A stretch of 64,000 bases of DNA from Desulfomicrobium baculatum DSM 4028 (GCF_000023225.1 NC_013173.1:1614501-1678500), one strand, 5' to 3'. Positions 47,723-57,363 are shown, numbered from the stretch's first letter. The notes: generated from the letters alone by a model not told the origin. A program made the numbers and translations.

Positions 47723-48538
47723 GTGCCCATGCCCTGTCCGTCCATCAATTTCCTGCATGTTCAGCCCGGTCTCGAAATGAGCCAGGTCGCGCGCAGCAGC
47801 CATGTCTTTCCCCGCCATTTCCATGACGACCTCTACGCCATCGGACTCATGCGCCAGGGAGCAAGCTACTGCCTCGGCCCCTCGCATTCCGAGGCCACGG
47901 TGCGACAGGGACAGGCGTGTCTGATCAATCCCGGCCAGGTCCACTCCGGCGTGCCGATTTCGGACGATACCATATCCTACACCATGTTCTACCTGCATGC
48001 AGACCTGGTCCGGAACATGGCCGAAGACATGAGCCGGCGACCGGGAACGGCACCGGAATTCACGGCCCTGATCTGCGACCGGCCTGATCTTGTCATGTCC
48101 CTGCACGGACTGGCGCAGGCCTTGGCCGCAAGCAACGGACTGGCCCGCGAATCGGCCCTGGTCAGAACACTGGGGGATATTCTTGGCGCGCACGGCGGAG
48201 TGAAGAGCAAATCCCCGGAGCACGCCCCTGTGCTCGTCCGTCAGGCCACAGAAATACTGCGCTCGAACCTGGAACAAAAAATCACCCTGCGGGCCATGGC
48301 CGCCATGCTCGGGATAAGCCAGTATCAGCTGCTGCGCGCCTTCAAGCGCCAGACAGGGGTGCCGCCCCATGTCTTCCGCACCCAGCAGCGCGTGGAGCGG
48401 GCCCGGTCCCTGATCCGGCACGGCATGGTCCTGTCGGAGGTGGCGCAGGCCACGGGCTTTTCCGATCAATCCCATTTCAGCAACACATTCAAACTCTACA
48501 CCGGAGCCACGCCAGGCCAGTATGCGCTTCTGCCCTGA
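47723..48538 (+). CDS. AraC-family transcriptional regulator
   Basis: The 271-residue protein has an N-terminal cupin-type ligand domain (HFHDDLYAIGLMRQGASY) and a C-terminal double helix-turn-helix (ITLRAMAAMLGISQYQLLRAFKRQ; LSEVAQATGFSDQSHFSNTFK). It lies 44 bases upstream of an EamA-type exporter in the same direction, which it may regulate. The start is probably the GTG at 47723 or the ATG at 47729; neither has a strong ribosome-binding site. Confidence 0.9.
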   Translation: MPMPCPSINFLHVQPGLEMSQVARSSHVFPRHFHDDLYAIGLMRQGASYCLGPSHSEATVRQGQACLINPGQVHSGVPISDDTISYTMFYLHADLVRNMAEDMSRRPGTAPEFTALICDRPDLVMSLHGLAQALAASNGLARESALVRTLGDILGAHGGVKSKSPEHAPVLVRQATEILRSNLEQKITLRAMAAMLGISQYQLLRAFKRQTGVPPHVFRTQQRVERARSLIRHGMVLSEVAQATGFSDQSHFSNTFKLYTGATPGQYALLP

Positions 48539-48582
48539 AGCTCTCCGGCCGGTTCATCTTGCGTACGACTCAAGGAGCTTTC

Positions 48583-49485
48583 ATGAAATCCGAATCCCTT
48601 TCCATCACCGCCGCCAGCCCCGTCGCCCTGCTGCCAAGGCTCGCCGTGCTCGGTGCGGTGGTGCTCTGGGGCGCGTCCTTTTCGACCATGCGCATCGCCC
48701 TTCAGGACCTCCATCCGCTGAGCGTGATGTGGCTGCGCATGATCATCGCCCTAACCTGCATCCTGCCGCTGTACCGGACCGTAAGCCTGTCCGCGTATCG
48801 CAAGGGCGACTGGAAGCTGCTGTTGGCCGCCGTCATTTTTCAGCCCTGCCTGTACTTCTGGCTGGAATCCGCGGCCCTGGGGCTGACCACCTCGGCCCAG
48901 GCCGGGATCATCTCCGCCTCCGTGCCGCTCCTGGTCGCCGTGGCCGCCTGGATGATCCTCAAAGAACCCATGAGCACGCGCATCACCGCCGGGCTGCTTC
49001 TTTCCGTGGCCGGCGTCGCGGTCCTGACCCTCGGCGGACAGGCCACCGAGTCCGCCCCGTCCCCGCTCCTGGGCAACAGCATGGAGTTTCTGGCCATGGT
49101 CTGCGCGGCCGCGAACATGATCCTCATCCGCATCCTCGGCAGGCGCTACGACGCCTGGACCCTGACCGTCATGCAGGTCGTCACGGGCTGCCTCTTCTTT
49201 TCGCCCGGCATCGCCCATCTGATGGAAGTTCCGGCGGGGACCTTCGACCTGCAACTGGTCCTGATCCTCGTCTTCCTCGGCGCGGGCGTGACGCTTGGCG
49301 CTTTCTCCCTCTACAACTGGGCCATAACGCGCATGCCCGCGAGCACGGCTTCGGCGCACATCAACCTCATCCCGGTGGTGGCCGTGGGCTGCGGCTTCGC
49401 CGTCCTGGGCGAGACCATGAACCCGCTCCAAATGGCCGCCGCCTGCGTGGTCCTCTTCTCCGTGCTGATGACCCAGAAATTCTGA
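48583..49485 (+). CDS. EamA/DMT-family transporter
   Basis: This membrane protein of about 300 residues has ten hydrophobic segments in two EamA repeats (for example VVLWGASFSTMRIAL, then LGAGVTLGAFSLYNWAITRM). It is a drug/metabolite exporter, commonly for amino acids or purines. AAGGAG stands before the ATG at 48583. It is paired with the upstream AraC regulator, and a terminator shared with hepT follows. Confidence 0.92.
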   Translation: MKSESLSITAASPVALLPRLAVLGAVVLWGASFSTMRIALQDLHPLSVMWLRMIIALTCILPLYRTVSLSAYRKGDWKLLLAAVIFQPCLYFWLESAALGLTTSAQAGIISASVPLLVAVAAWMILKEPMSTRITAGLLLSVAGVAVLTLGGQATESAPSPLLGNSMEFLAMVCAAANMILIRILGRRYDAWTLTVMQVVTGCLFFSPGIAHLMEVPAGTFDLQLVLILVFLGAGVTLGAFSLYNWAITRMPASTASAHINLIPVVAVGCGFAVLGETMNPLQMAAACVVLFSVLMTQKF

Positions 49486-49489
49486 GCGC

Positions 49490-49515
49490 AAAAAAAGGGA
49501 GCCAGGCTCCCTCTC
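49490..49515. terminator. Terminator between the exporter and hepT
   Basis: A GGGAGCC-A-GGCTCCC hairpin has the A-run on the left, so it terminates mainly the minus-strand toxin-antitoxin operon, and perhaps the exporter in the other direction. Confidence 0.75.
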
Positions 49516-49525
49516 CTTGCGGACA

Positions 49526-49867
49526 TCATCCTTTCGATTCCGGCGCGAGCGGATCCAGCAACGCCAGAAGTTCAGGCAAGTCCCTGTGCACGGTGTCCCA
49601 GACGATATCCATGTCCACATCGTCGTAATCATGGATCATGAGGTTGCGCATTCCGATCATGGCTGCCCAGGGAATTTCGGGATGCAGTTCCCTGGTCTGT
49701 GACGAAACGCGCCGCGCCGCTTCACCGTTGACTTCGATGCGCCTGATCACCGCATCCTGACATCGGGTATCGAGCAGGAAATCCTTGAGAGTCAGGTCAT
49801 CGACATAGGAAAGAGCGAGGCGTGCGGCTTCGGTGATATCGAAAATGTACGCGCGGTCACGATCCAT
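49526..49867 (-). CDS. hepT: HepT-type HEPN toxin
   Basis: The protein is 113 residues with a HEPN fold. The RNase motif R-x4-6-H appears as RNLMIHDY near residue 75. HEPN toxins of this type are RNases neutralised by a MNT partner that adds AMP residues. It overlaps the 3' end of mntA by 11 bases. The longer frame from 50110 is not the real start; the ATG is at 49867. Confidence 0.93.
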   Translation of the reverse strand: MDRDRAYIFDITEAARLALSYVDDLTLKDFLLDTRCQDAVIRRIEVNGEAARRVSSQTRELHPEIPWAAMIGMRNLMIHDYDDVDMDIVWDTVHRDLPELLALLDPLAPESKG

Positions 49868-50246
49868 GGAAGACCTCCGCGCTTTGCAGAATCGCATTTC
49901 GACGAATGTGATTTCGGCTTTGTTCCAGGCCGCGACGGCTGACCAAGTCAACCTTGCGACCAAAAATCCCTTCCAATTCGTTTTGCATGCGGACCATGTC
50001 GAAAAGGGTCGGACGGGCATTTTTTTGAAAGCGGACCAGCACATCGACATCACTGTGAGGTCGAAAATCTTCACGCAGCACGGATCCAAAAAGCGCCAGT
50101 TCCGAGACACTCCATTTCAGACAAAAAGCGGCCACCGCCTCCCGGTTCACGGAAATTCCGTGCACTATCGATGCGGGCGTCGCGCTGGACGCATCGAATC
50201 CCTGACGTTGCTGGTCCGAAACGTTCATCGCCTGGTTTTTTGCCAT
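49857..50246 (-). CDS. mntA: MntA-type nucleotidyltransferase antitoxin
   Basis: The protein is about 129 residues and has the minimal nucleotidyltransferase signature GS-x10-D-x-D (LFGSVLREDFRPHSDVDVLV). Such proteins AMPylate the paired HEPN toxin and neutralise it. The start at 50246 is chosen because GGAGG lies 5 bases upstream; an ATG at 50258 precedes it. The 32-residue N-terminal extension is longer than usual. Operon order antitoxin-then-toxin and an 11-base overlap fit the HepT/MntA type. Confidence 0.93.
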   Translation of the reverse strand: MAKNQAMNVSDQQRQGFDASSATPASIVHGISVNREAVAAFCLKWSVSELALFGSVLREDFRPHSDVDVLVRFQKNARPTLFDMVRMQNELEGIFGRKVDLVSRRGLEQSRNHIRRNAILQSAEVFHGS

Positions 50247-50376
50247 GCCTGCCTCCATTTCAGAACAAAGAATGCTTTTTCCGTAAATAAATAAAAAAAG
50301 TGTACGAAGAACACGGATTGAAGGCCAGAATTTTCTGAACCAAAGGCGGCTGGACTATGCAATGGGGTTGTTAAAA

Positions 50377-50400
50377 AAAGGGAGCCTAATGCCCCCTTTT
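50377..50400 (-). terminator. Terminator after the citrate synthase gene
   Basis: On the minus strand GGGGGC-ATTAG-GCTCCC (with one G-T pair) is followed by seven T residues, immediately downstream of gltA. Confidence 0.8.
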
Positions 50401-50401
50401 C

Positions 50402-51688
50402 TCAACGATCCTTCATCAGGATATAGTCCCTTATGTTCGGCCCCACGTAGATCTGACGGGGGCGGTGGATGCGGGTGTTCTCTTCCAGGTGCTGCTCGTG
50501 CCAGTGCGCGATCCAGCCCGGCAGGCGGCCGATGGCGAACATGACCGGGAACATGTTCACCGGAATGTTCAGGGCGCGCAGGATCAGTCCGGAATAGAAG
50601 TCCACGTTGGGATAGAGCTTGCGCGAGACGAAATAATCGTCATGCAATGCGATCTCTTCAAGCTCCTGGGCGATATCGAGGAACGGGTCCTTGATGTGCA
50701 GCGAAGCCAAAAGGTTCGTGGCGCATTCCTTCAAAACCTTGGCCCGGGGGTCGAAGTTCTTGTAGACCCTGTGCCCAAATCCCATCAACCTGAATTCCTT
50801 GCGTTTAACCTTTTCGATGCAATCCTTGACGGTGAGATCGCCGTCGCGGATGTTTTCGAGCATCTGCACCACGGCGGAGTTGGCCCCACCGTGCAACCGG
50901 CCCCACAGGGCGCAGATGCCGGCCGAGACCGAGGCAAAAAGATTGGCCTCGCTCGATCCGACCATGCGCACCGTGGAACAGGAGCAGTTCTGCTCATGGT
51001 CGGCGTGCACCAGCAGGAACTGCGACAGCGCTTTCTGGGCCTCGGGGGTGGGCACGTGCTCCTTGTAGGGCACGGAAAACATCATGTGCAGAAAGTTTTC
51101 ACAGTAGGAGCGGCTGGGGTCCGGGTAGATGATGGGCAGCCCTGCGGACTTGCGGTAACTGAAAGCCGCGATGGTGCGCACTTTGCTGACCAGCTTGGCC
51201 ACGGCCTTGCGAAACTCCTCTTCGGTCTGGATGTCCAGCAGATCGGGATTGTAGGCTCCGAGCGAATTGATGACCGCCGAGAGGATGGCCATGGGATGGC
51301 CGTTGGGTGGAAAACCCTCGAAGTGGTGCATGAGATCCTCATGCAGCAAGGCCGTGTCGCCGAGCATGGTGCGGAACGCGGCCCGCTCTTCGCGGGTCGG
51401 CAGTTCGCCGAAGACAAGCAGCATGACCGTTTCCACGAAGGAACTCTGCCGGGCCAGCTGTTCAATGGGATATCCGCGATAGCGCAGGATCCCCCTCTCC
51501 CCGTCCACGAAAGTTATGCCGCTGTAACACGAACCGGTATTGGCGTAGCCCTGGTCCAGGGTAATGACCCCGGCCCGGGTTCGCAGACAGCTCACGTCCA
51601 CCCCGATCTCGCCTTCGGTGCCGCGCACGATGGGCAGCTCGTAGGTCTGGCCGTCAATGGTCAAAGTGGCTGTATCTTTTTTTTGCAT
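50402..51688 (-). CDS. gltA: Citrate synthase
   Basis: The protein is about 428 residues and condenses acetyl-CoA and oxaloacetate. It has ITLDQGYANTGSC and the GILRYRGYPIEQLA segment, catalytic His in HADHEQNCSCSTVRMVGSS and RLHGGANSAV, and MGFGHRVYKNFDPRAK with the catalytic His and Asp. The start MQKKDTATL has AGGAGG upstream. It lies next to the acetate-activation genes, which is sensible for acetyl-CoA use. Confidence 0.97.
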   Translation of the reverse strand: MQKKDTATLTIDGQTYELPIVRGTEGEIGVDVSCLRTRAGVITLDQGYANTGSCYSGITFVDGERGILRYRGYPIEQLARQSSFVETVMLLVFGELPTREERAAFRTMLGDTALLHEDLMHHFEGFPPNGHPMAILSAVINSLGAYNPDLLDIQTEEEFRKAVAKLVSKVRTIAAFSYRKSAGLPIIYPDPSRSYCENFLHMMFSVPYKEHVPTPEAQKALSQFLLVHADHEQNCSCSTVRMVGSSEANLFASVSAGICALWGRLHGGANSAVVQMLENIRDGDLTVKDCIEKVKRKEFRLMGFGHRVYKNFDPRAKVLKECATNLLASLHIKDPFLDIAQELEEIALHDDYFVSRKLYPNVDFYSGLILRALNIPVNMFPVMFAIGRLPGWIAHWHEQHLEENTRIHRPRQIYVGPNIRDYILMKDR

Positions 51689-51749
51689 AAATCCTCCTGC
51701 AATCTTTCCCCCCGCCAGGAAAAAGACCAGTCTTGAACACGTTCCGAGC

Positions 51750-51780
51750 CTGCCCACGCTCACGCGGGGGCAGGCTCAGT
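51750..51780. other. Long hairpin between pat and gltA
   Basis: GAGCCTGCCC and GGGCAGGCTC form a strong stem around a CACGCTCACGCG-like loop, with no adjacent T-run. It may stop transcription of the pat gene or protect the 3' end. Confidence 0.55.
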
Positions 51781-51836
51781 CTCGCGAAAAAAATCGTTTA
51801 ACGGAAATCGATTGAATTATCCAGACGGCAAAAAGG

Positions 51837-54527
51837 CTAGGATTTCGGCTCCCATTCCCACAAAGGCAAACGCATTTCTACCAATTCTTCTTCATAGTTA
51901 TGCGACACATTCAGGCCGAAGCGCTTGGCCAGACCGATCATGCCCTTGTTGCGCGGCATGGTCTGCCCCTCAAGATAGCGGGTCCCCCGCCCTTTGCAAT
52001 AGCGGATCATTTTTTCAAACAGCACCGAGCCAAGGCCCGATCCTTTCATGTCCGCGCTGATGATTATGGCGAATTCGGCCGACGAATTATCGGGTTTGGT
52101 GGACGTGCGCACCACGCCAAGAGTCTTGGGCTGGCCATCGACGTTCTGGGTGGCGATGAAAGCCATCTCGCGGTCGTAGTCGATCTGCGTGAACTTGGGC
52201 ATGTCGCTTAAAACGAAATTCTGGACCAGCCCGAAAAAGCGCAGGCGCAAATCCTCCTCGGGCAGGTTGTGGATGAAATCGAGATGGGCCTGGGCATCCT
52301 CCGGCCGGATGGGCCGCAGCAGGACCTGCTCGCCGTTCTTGAGGCGCACGCATTCTTCCAGCTCCCGGGGATACGGACGGATGGCCAGTCTTTCCGGTCC
52401 CGTGACCAGCGAGGGCTGAATCCAGATCCGCGCGCCCAGGGCCAGCACGCCCAGATCGTCGGCAAAGATCGGGTTCATCTCCAGGGTCACGATCTGGGGC
52501 AGGTCAATGACCATCTGACTGATCTGGATGAGGGCCAGACAGATGTCGTCGATGTCCGCCGCGGCCTGACGCCTGGATCCCTGCAGCAATTTGTAGATGC
52601 GGGTGCGGGAAATGAGTTCCTTGGCCAGCCCCATGTTCAGCGGGGGCAGGGTCACGGAGTGGTCGTTGATGACCGGCGCGGAAACGCCGCCATGTCCGAA
52701 GCGCAGCACCGGACCGAAGACCTTGTCCGTGAAGATGGAAATGAAAAGCTCATGCGCCCCGGGCCTGCGCCCCATTTTCTGGACGGTGAAACCCTCGATG
52801 TAGGCGTTGGGAACCTGGGCATGGACGCGCGCCGACATGTTCGCCGCCGCTTCGAAGACCAGATCAGGGGTGGTCAGGTCGAGGGCGATGCCGCCGATGT
52901 CGAAAGGCTGGGTGATCTGCGGGGAGCGGATTTTGAGCGCGACCGGAAAGCCGATCTCGGAAGCCGCCTCCACGGCCTGCATGGCCGATTTGCAGATTCT
53001 GGTCTCGACCACGGGCACGCCGTAGGCGGCCAGGACCTGCCTTGATTCGTCCTCGGTGAGGTGGTTGCGGTCTTCGTCGAGGGCGGTCTTGATGATCTGA
53101 AGGGCGTGCTCCGTGTCCGGAAAAAAGTCCGCCGGCAGGGAATCCGGGGTTTGCATCAGGATCTTCTGCGTGCGTTTGTAGCGCAGCATGTGCAGATAGG
53201 CCATGATGGCCTTGCCCGGCCGGTCGAAGACCGGGATGGCGGCCTCTTCGAAAACTTCCTTGGTGTCCTGCACCGTTTCCTCGCCCAGCCAGTTGGCCAG
53301 CACCAGGCAGCGGCTGGTCTTGGCCACCTGGGTCACGGCCTGGGCGATCTCAAGGCTCGACGTACCCTGGAAAGGCACATGCAGGATGAGTACGCAGCCC
53401 ACGTCCGCCGCCCGCACCAACACGCTGAGGACCCGGGCATAGGTGTCGGGGGTGGCATTGTAGGGCAGGGTCACGGGGTTGTCGGAGCAGCGCTCCTGAC
53501 CCAGGATCTCCTCCAGCTTGAGCTGGGTCTCCTCGTTGATGGCCGCCAGCTCCCCTCCTCCGTTGATGAGGGTGTCGGCGGCCAAAAGGCCGATGCTCTG
53601 GCCGTTGGTCATGATGGCCAGGCCGTTGCCGCGCAGAGGCTTGTAGTTGGCCAGGGTGCGGGCGCCCTCGAACAGGGAGTCGATGTCGTCCACGCGGACC
53701 ATGCCGGCGCGGCGGAAGGCGGCGTCGTAGATCTGGTCCTGGTCCATTTCCGTGAGTTCGCTGGCGGCGTCGCGCAAATCGCAGGGCAGACGGCGCGGAC
53801 GGATGACCAGGATGGGCTTGTTGCGTGCGCTGGCTCGGGTCGCGGACATGAAGCGGCGCGCATCCTGGATGTTTTCCACATAGAGAAGGATGGCCTTGGT
53901 GGCCGGATCGGAGCCCAGATAGTCGAGCACGCAGCTGAAATCCACATCCAGCTGGCGCCCAAGGGAGATGCAGTGGGAAAAACCGACGTTGTTGGTCCTG
54001 GCCCAGTCCAGAACGGATTCGAACAGACTGTCGGACTGGGTCACAAAGGCGATGCGGCCCTCCTTGGCTCCCACCCGGGACAGGCTCGCATTGACCCCGC
54101 TCGCCGGGACGATCATGCCCAGACTGCCCGGACCGAGCACGCGGATATCTTTCTCGCGCAGCACCTTGCGGATCTTTTCATCCATGAGCGCTCGCTCTTT
54201 TGCTTCAAGTAAGGCATAACCAGGGTCCATGATCACGGCCACGTGCGTGCCATTATCGACCAGCTCGACAAGACGGTCCGGAATCTCGTGCGCCGGGGAG
54301 CAGATGATGGCCATGTCCGGGGTCAGCGGCAGGGAGGCCACGTCCACATACGACAGGACGCCGAAAATGGCCTCCTGCGCCCCGGAAACAGGCAGCACCG
54401 GTCCGAGAAATTTGCCGGACATGAGGTTGCGCATGAGGATCGCGCTGACTGAATTCGGATCGCGGGACGCCCCGATGATGGCCAGGGAATTGGGCTTGAA
54501 CAACAGATCCAGGTGTTTGACGCTCAT
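51837..54527 (-). CDS. pat: Pat-type acyl-CoA-synthetase-like protein acetyltransferase
   Basis: This protein of about 896 residues combines an ADP-forming acyl-CoA-synthetase-like body (start LFKPNSLAIIGASRDPNSVS; an ATP-grasp region around LALKI-like VALKIRSPQITQPFDIGG) with a C-terminal GNAT domain. The acetyl-CoA loop is GSGLGSVLFEKMI near residue 855. This is the layout of Salmonella Pat, which acetylates and inactivates acetyl-CoA synthetase. It diverges from acs, which makes that role very likely here. The start at 54527 is chosen over longer frames. Confidence 0.9.
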   Translation of the reverse strand: MSVKHLDLLFKPNSLAIIGASRDPNSVSAILMRNLMSGKFLGPVLPVSGAQEAIFGVLSYVDVASLPLTPDMAIICSPAHEIPDRLVELVDNGTHVAVIMDPGYALLEAKERALMDEKIRKVLREKDIRVLGPGSLGMIVPASGVNASLSRVGAKEGRIAFVTQSDSLFESVLDWARTNNVGFSHCISLGRQLDVDFSCVLDYLGSDPATKAILLYVENIQDARRFMSATRASARNKPILVIRPRRLPCDLRDAASELTEMDQDQIYDAAFRRAGMVRVDDIDSLFEGARTLANYKPLRGNGLAIMTNGQSIGLLAADTLINGGGELAAINEETQLKLEEILGQERCSDNPVTLPYNATPDTYARVLSVLVRAADVGCVLILHVPFQGTSSLEIAQAVTQVAKTSRCLVLANWLGEETVQDTKEVFEEAAIPVFDRPGKAIMAYLHMLRYKRTQKILMQTPDSLPADFFPDTEHALQIIKTALDEDRNHLTEDESRQVLAAYGVPVVETRICKSAMQAVEAASEIGFPVALKIRSPQITQPFDIGGIALDLTTPDLVFEAAANMSARVHAQVPNAYIEGFTVQKMGRRPGAHELFISIFTDKVFGPVLRFGHGGVSAPVINDHSVTLPPLNMGLAKELISRTRIYKLLQGSRRQAAADIDDICLALIQISQMVIDLPQIVTLEMNPIFADDLGVLALGARIWIQPSLVTGPERLAIRPYPRELEECVRLKNGEQVLLRPIRPEDAQAHLDFIHNLPEEDLRLRFFGLVQNFVLSDMPKFTQIDYDREMAFIATQNVDGQPKTLGVVRTSTKPDNSSAEFAIIISADMKGSGLGSVLFEKMIRYCKGRGTRYLEGQTMPRNKGMIGLAKRFGLNVSHNYEEELVEMRLPLWEWEPKS

Positions 54528-54698
54528 CGTCCGAAAAGCTCCGTTTACCGACTTGAAGGTGGTGGCGTTTCCGTTAACCGCCAATATCAGCCATTTACCA
54601 GAAAAGGGGGGAAAACAAAATTCATTTCTTCTACACCCTATTGTCAGATACACGTCCTTCAAGGACATCGCCTACCCAACAGCAAAGGAGGAATCACC

Positions 54699-56672
54699 AT
54701 GACACCTGACAATATCCAGAGCCTGCAGCACGAACAGCGCCTCTTCAACCCACCCGCCGCCAAACGGGCCCACATCCCCGACATGGCCACCTACGAAGAG
54801 CACTATCGCCGCGCCGACCAGGACCCCGAAGGCTACTGGGCCGACCGCGCCAAGGAGCTTCTCAGCTGGAGCAAACCCTGGGACAAGGTCATGGACTGCG
54901 ATTTCACCGTTCCGAAGATCAACTGGTTCGTGAACGGCCAGCTCAACGTCAGCTACAACTGCCTTGACCGGCATGTGGAAAACGGCCTGGGCGACAAGAC
55001 GGCCATCATCTGGCAGGGCGAACCCGAAGAAGATGTCCGGCACATTTCCTTCCGCGAACTTTTGCACGATGTCATCCGCTTCGCCAACATCCTCAAAAAA
55101 CTCGGAGTCGGACGCGGTGACCGCGTGGCCCTCTACATGCCCATGGTGCCGGAACTGGCCGTGGCCATGCTGGCCTGCACGCGCATCGGAGCCACGCATT
55201 CCATCGTTTTCGCGGGCTTTTCGGCTTTGAGCCTCATGAACCGCATCCAGGACTGCGAAGCCAAGGTGCTGGTCACCGCCGACGCGGTGCTGCGCGGAGG
55301 CAAGAAGATCCCCCTCAAGGGCAATGTCGACGAAGCCCTCAAAGGCTGCCCCACCGTGACAGCTTGCGTGGTCCTGAAGCGGGCCGGCATCGACATCAAC
55401 ATGGTCGAGGACCGGGACCTGTGGTGGCACGACGTCATGGCCGACCCGAACATCGCCACGAGCTGCCCCTGCGAACCCATGGACTCCGAGGACCTGCTCT
55501 TCATTCTGTACACAAGCGGCTCCACGGGCAAGCCCAAAGGGGTCATGCACACCACGGGCGGTTACCTGACCTACGCGGCCCACTCCACGCAGCTGGTCTT
55601 CAACCTGCATGACGACGACATCCATTTCTGCACGGCGGACATCGGCTGGATCACCGGGCACACCTACATCGTGTACGGTCCTCTGGCGCTGGGCGTGACC
55701 TCGGTCATGTTCGAAGGCGTGCCGTCCTATCCCGATCCGTCCCGGTTCTGGCAGTTGGTCGAGAAGTTCAAGATCACCTCCTTCTACACCGCGCCCACCG
55801 CCATCCGGGCGCTGATGCGAGACGGCTCGGAATGGACGCAGAAGAACGATTTGTCCTCCTTGCGCGTGCTCGGCAGCGTCGGCGAACCCATCAATCCCGA
55901 GGCCTGGATGTGGTATCACAAGAACATCGGCAATTCCAAGCTGCCCGTGGTCGACACCTGGTGGCAGACGGAAACGGGCGGCATCCTCATCTCCGCTCTG
56001 CCCTTCGCCACGCCACTCAAACCCGGCTCCGCCACCCGTCCTCTGCCCGGCGTGCATGCCCGCATCGTCGACGCCGAAGGCAACCCGACCTCTGCCAACG
56101 AAGGCGGCCACCTGATCATCGAGCGCCCCTGGCCGGGCATGCTGCGCGGCGTGTTCGGTGATCCCGAGCGCTTCAAGCAGCAATACTTCGAGCGCTTTCC
56201 CGGCCGCTACGAGGCCGGCGACGGCGCGCGCCAGGACGAGGACGGCTATTTCTGGATCATGGGCCGCCTTGACGATGTCATCAACGTGTCCGGCCATCGC
56301 CTGGGCACGGCCGAGATCGAGTCCGCCCTGGTCTCGCATCCGGCCGTGGCCGAGGCCGCCGTGGTCGGCATGCCTCACGACATCAAGGGCCAGGCCATTT
56401 ATGCCTACGTCACCCTGCGCGCCGACGCGGACGAATCCGACGAACTCATAAAAGCCCTGCGCAACCACGTCCGCAAGGAAATCGGGCCGCTGGCCTCTCC
56501 CGAAGTCATCCAGTTCACCGTGGGCCTGCCCAAGACCCGCAGCGGCAAGATCATGCGCCGAGTACTGCGCAAGATCACCTCCGGTTCCACGGCCCTGGAA
56601 GACTTCGGCGACACCTCGACCCTGGCCGATCCTTCCGTCATTCAAGATCTGATCGCCGGTCGCCATACCTAA
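54699..56672 (+). CDS. acs: Acetyl-CoA synthetase
   Basis: This 657-residue AMP-forming enzyme activates acetate. The P-loop is YTSGSTGKPKGVMHTTGGYL, followed by WWQTETGG, and the C-terminal catalytic Lys lies in PKTRSGKIMRRVLRKI (near residue 617), the site acetylated by Pat. Its start has AAAGGAGGAATC. It is transcribed away from the Pat-type gene across 171 bases that must hold both promoters. It is ended by a strong terminator before the TetR gene. Confidence 0.97.
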   Translation: MTPDNIQSLQHEQRLFNPPAAKRAHIPDMATYEEHYRRADQDPEGYWADRAKELLSWSKPWDKVMDCDFTVPKINWFVNGQLNVSYNCLDRHVENGLGDKTAIIWQGEPEEDVRHISFRELLHDVIRFANILKKLGVGRGDRVALYMPMVPELAVAMLACTRIGATHSIVFAGFSALSLMNRIQDCEAKVLVTADAVLRGGKKIPLKGNVDEALKGCPTVTACVVLKRAGIDINMVEDRDLWWHDVMADPNIATSCPCEPMDSEDLLFILYTSGSTGKPKGVMHTTGGYLTYAAHSTQLVFNLHDDDIHFCTADIGWITGHTYIVYGPLALGVTSVMFEGVPSYPDPSRFWQLVEKFKITSFYTAPTAIRALMRDGSEWTQKNDLSSLRVLGSVGEPINPEAWMWYHKNIGNSKLPVVDTWWQTETGGILISALPFATPLKPGSATRPLPGVHARIVDAEGNPTSANEGGHLIIERPWPGMLRGVFGDPERFKQQYFERFPGRYEAGDGARQDEDGYFWIMGRLDDVINVSGHRLGTAEIESALVSHPAVAEAAVVGMPHDIKGQAIYAYVTLRADADESDELIKALRNHVRKEIGPLASPEVIQFTVGLPKTRSGKIMRRVLRKITSGSTALEDFGDTSTLADPSVIQDLIAGRHT

Positions 56673-56702
56673 CCCCAGGCTCCGGTTTTCGTCTCCCTCC
56701 CC

Positions 56703-56731
56703 GGGCGCGCTCTTATGAGCGCGCCCTTTTT
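56703..56731 (+). terminator. Terminator after acs
   Basis: A 10-bp perfect stem GGGCGCGCTC-TTAT-GAGCGCGCCC is followed by five T residues. Confidence 0.95.
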
Positions 56732-56732
56732 C

Positions 56733-56767
56733 TTGACGTGAATCGAGAATGAGTAAATACATACTCA
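56733..56767 (+). promoter_or_regulatory. TetR-gene promoter and operator
   Basis: TTGACG lies 17 bases before AATACA, giving a sigma-70-like arrangement. The perfect inverted repeat TGAGTA-N6-TACTCA (56750-56767) covers the -10 region, as expected for an operator at which the TetR protein represses its own operon. Confidence 0.75.
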
Positions 56768-56787
56768 CATCAGAAAGGAGGCCTACC

Positions 56788-57360
56788 ATGTCACGACCAG
56801 TCATGAAACGCGAAACCATAGAAGAATCCGCCATCCGCCTTTTTGCCACCAAAGGGCTGGCGCGTACCACCATAAAGGATATCGCAAGCGAGGCGGGAGT
56901 CACCGAGGGCGCGCTGTACCGCTACTATTCCGGCAAGGAAGAAATGGCGTGGAAGCTTTTCAACCGCGAGCTGGACCAGTTCACCCATCTGGTATCCGAG
57001 GTCCTCTTCGACGACCGCATGCCGTTCGATCTGCGTCTGGGGCTCGCGATCCAGACCATCTACGACTATTACATATATAATGGCGACCAGTTCGCCTTCA
57101 TCCTGCTGACCCAGCATGGCTTTCCCGAAGACAAGCTCCTGAGCCGCGAGACCGAGCCCATGGCCATGGCCGAACGCTTTATCGGCCAGGCAGTGGGCGC
57201 GGGCGAGATTCCGCCCTGCGATGCCGATCTCCATGCGGGGCTGCTGATGGGAGCCATCATGCAACCGCTCGTTCTGCACCGCTACGGCAAACTCGAACTG
57301 ACCCCCGGCACGCCCGCGCAGGTCACGGCCGCCTGCCTGCGCATGCTGGGTCTGTGCTGA
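56788..57360 (+). CDS. TetR-family regulator of the lipid gene
   Basis: This regulator is about 190 residues with an N-terminal TetR helix-turn-helix (TTIKDIASEAGVTEGALYRYY) and a ligand-binding C-terminus. AGGAGG precedes the ATG at 56788. It is followed 3 bases later by the LplT-PlsC-Aas fusion, so it probably controls phospholipid remodelling in response to an acyl compound. A palindromic operator overlaps its promoter. Confidence 0.93.
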   Translation: MSRPVMKRETIEESAIRLFATKGLARTTIKDIASEAGVTEGALYRYYSGKEEMAWKLFNRELDQFTHLVSEVLFDDRMPFDLRLGLAIQTIYDYYIYNGDQFAFILLTQHGFPEDKLLSRETEPMAMAERFIGQAVGAGEIPPCDADLHAGLLMGAIMQPLVLHRYGKLELTPGTPAQVTAACLRMLGLC

Positions 57361-57363
57361 GCC

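Noticed and set aside
54672-56903. 743-codon minus-strand frame opposite acs
   Set aside because: It is an antisense frame without motifs; acs on the plus strand is complete and typical.
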